From Clostridium sp. (lineage in GTDB: Bacteria > Bacillota > Clostridia > Lachnospirales > Lachnospiraceae): DNA of 64,000 nt. A model generated the notes under the pieces. That model was given only the letters and a program-made list of their open reading frames with translations. It did no database searches and was not told the origin of the DNA. Location: NCBI GenBank assembly GCA_018377235.1, contig JAGZZT010000007.1, positions 1 through 64,000 on the forward strand, read 5' to 3'. The translations under genes and the position numbers were made by a program. Shown here piece by piece: positions 63,174-64,000 of the stretch; within the stretch, counting starts at the first letter, position 1, and each line of letters opens with the position of its first letter.

Positions 63174-63245
63174 GCCTGATATAAATCGTATAAAATTAAT
63201 ATGTAATTCCAAAAGCTTATACAGACTTTTCTTACATAGCTATCA

Positions 63246-63301
63246 AAAAGAATGTTTTACTGCTTTGCAATATGCGCGGCTGTTAAAAACATTCTTTTTT
63301 T
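63246..63301 (+). terminator. Terminator of the dehydrogenase gene
   Basis: AAAGAATGTTTT / AAAAACATTCTTT around a 23-nt loop, ending in TTTTTTTG on the plus strand. Confidence 0.85.
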
Positions 63302-63312
63302 GTCCTGATGTC

Positions 63313-63341
63313 TTGCATTTCTTATGATTCCCTGTTATAAT
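63313..63341 (+). promoter_or_regulatory. Promoter of the BCCT transporter gene
   Basis: TTGCAT, 17-bp spacer, TATAAT on the plus strand. An inverted repeat AATGTTCA (63339-63346) / TGAACATT (63371-63378) overlaps the -10 box and start region, an arrangement expected for a repressor site. AAGGAGG precedes the ATG. Confidence 0.65.
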
Positions 63342-63422
63342 GTTCAATATCTTTTATTTTTAATCAAAAATGAACATTCAGCAGATATACACTGCTTAAT
63401 AAAACCAAGGAGGTATCTTTCC

Positions 63423-64000
63423 ATGAACGAACCGCATTCAGATAACAAAAAGCTGGCCGCCAAGCTGGATATTATGCCAATGGCAGTTTCCCTGGCCCTG
63501 ATTCTGGCTCTGTGCCTTGCCTTTTTCCTGGCGCCGAATCAGTCTAAACACGTTCTGGACTCTGTCCGCTTCTTTATTGGGGAGGAATTCGGCGTCTACT
63601 ATCTGGCCGTAGGCCTGGGCATTTTCCTGCTGTCTCTCTACCTGGCCTTCTCTCCATTTGGAACCATCCGGCTGGGGGCACCGGGAGAAAAGCCTCAGTA
63701 TTCTGCCTTTTCCTGGGGCGCTATGATGTTCACCTCTGGTCTGGCGGCTGATATCCTTTTCTATTCTCTGTGCGAGTGGATTCTCTATGCCAACGATCCC
63801 CACATGGCAGAAATGGGATCCATCCAGGACTGGTCCAGCGTCTATCCCCTGTTTCACTGGGGCCCCATTCCGTGGAGCTTCTATGTGGTGCTGGCCTGCG
63901 CCTTCGGCTTTATGCTCCATGTGAGAAAATGCAGAAAACAGAAATATTCCGAGGCCTGCCGCCCGATTCTCGGCTCCCTGACAGACAAGGCTCCCGGACG
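63423..64000 (+). CDS. BCCT-family transporter (partial, runs off the window)
   Basis: The first 192 residues of a betaine/carnitine/choline transporter. Two helices precede AFSWGAMMFTSGLAADILFYSLCEW, the BCCT glycine-rich helix, and HWGPIPWSFYVVLA follows. The form LFYSLCEW is closer to CaiT-like exchangers than to Na+-coupled BetP. The 3' end lies beyond the window. Confidence 0.88.
   Translation, partial: MNEPHSDNKKLAAKLDIMPMAVSLALILALCLAFFLAPNQSKHVLDSVRFFIGEEFGVYYLAVGLGIFLLSLYLAFSPFGTIRLGAPGEKPQYSAFSWGAMMFTSGLAADILFYSLCEWILYANDPHMAEMGSIQDWSSVYPLFHWGPIPWSFYVVLACAFGFMLHVRKCRKQKYSEACRPILGSLTDKAPG

Noticed and set aside
1..64000. CRISPR arrays, tRNA or rRNA genes, prophage structural genes
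   Set aside because: No regularly spaced repeat-spacer pattern, no cloverleaf and no phage capsid, tail or terminase protein was seen.

Overview
The window looks like chromosome from an anaerobic gut Firmicute, most likely Lachnospiraceae (Clostridium cluster XIVa). This is inferred from the str operon (rpsL-rpsG-fusA-tuf), the DhaKLM dihydroxyacetone kinase, luxS, strong AGGAGG-type ribosome sites, TTGACA/TATAAT promoters, a TnpV-type transposon protein and Gram-positive two-component systems. No rRNA, tRNA or CRISPR array was seen. Most genes lie on the minus strand; positions here are plus-strand coordinates.

Region 1-15.6 kb is an AT-rich defence island, transcribed right to left. It begins (right end) with a TnpV gene, a Fic gene fragment and two Fic genes that carry different inhibitory-motif classes. 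A long operon follows: hsdR, a two-helix membrane protein, hsdS, a membrane-anchored PD-(D/E)XK-like protein and hsdM, then hamA-hamB of a Hachiman system. After a 265-bp IS21-end-like non-autonomous element come an OLD/ABC-type ATPase and a 32-codon stump of its Toprim partner. A palindrome overlapping a TTGACA box sits upstream of hsdR.

Region 15.6-20.7 kb is a compact four-gene operon: a phospholipase-D/SF2-helicase/DUF3427 protein, a Nudix hydrolase, a class I SAM methyltransferase and an HNH nuclease. Its composition resembles a defence or nucleic-acid-processing system, and I cannot assign it to a named one. It is the best candidate for something undescribed.

Region 20.8-35.2 kb holds membrane and sensing modules: an OmpR-type two-component system with an FtsX/LolD-type ABC transporter and a DUF4418 protein, all with extracytoplasmic cysteines; a NitT/TauT-type ABC importer; a NifX-SlyD fusion with a His/Cys-rich linker; a LytTR/GHKL two-component system; and an ATC-hydrolase/Nramp-like/small membrane protein unit.

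Region 35.2-48.5 kb is mostly housekeeping: a lipoprotein, dhaM-dhaL-dhaK, trpS, two surface-glycosylation genes, luxS, a large lipoprotein, a sugar O-acetyltransferase and a DpnII-like restriction-modification pair. Region 48.6-56.9 kb is a five-gene MoxR ATPase/VWA/DUF5682/helical-repeat/SWIM cluster of the NTP-dependent conflict-system type. Region 57-62 kb is the str operon, with an unusual structured insert between rpsL and rpsG. The window ends with a D-2-hydroxyacid dehydrogenase and the start of a BCCT transporter.
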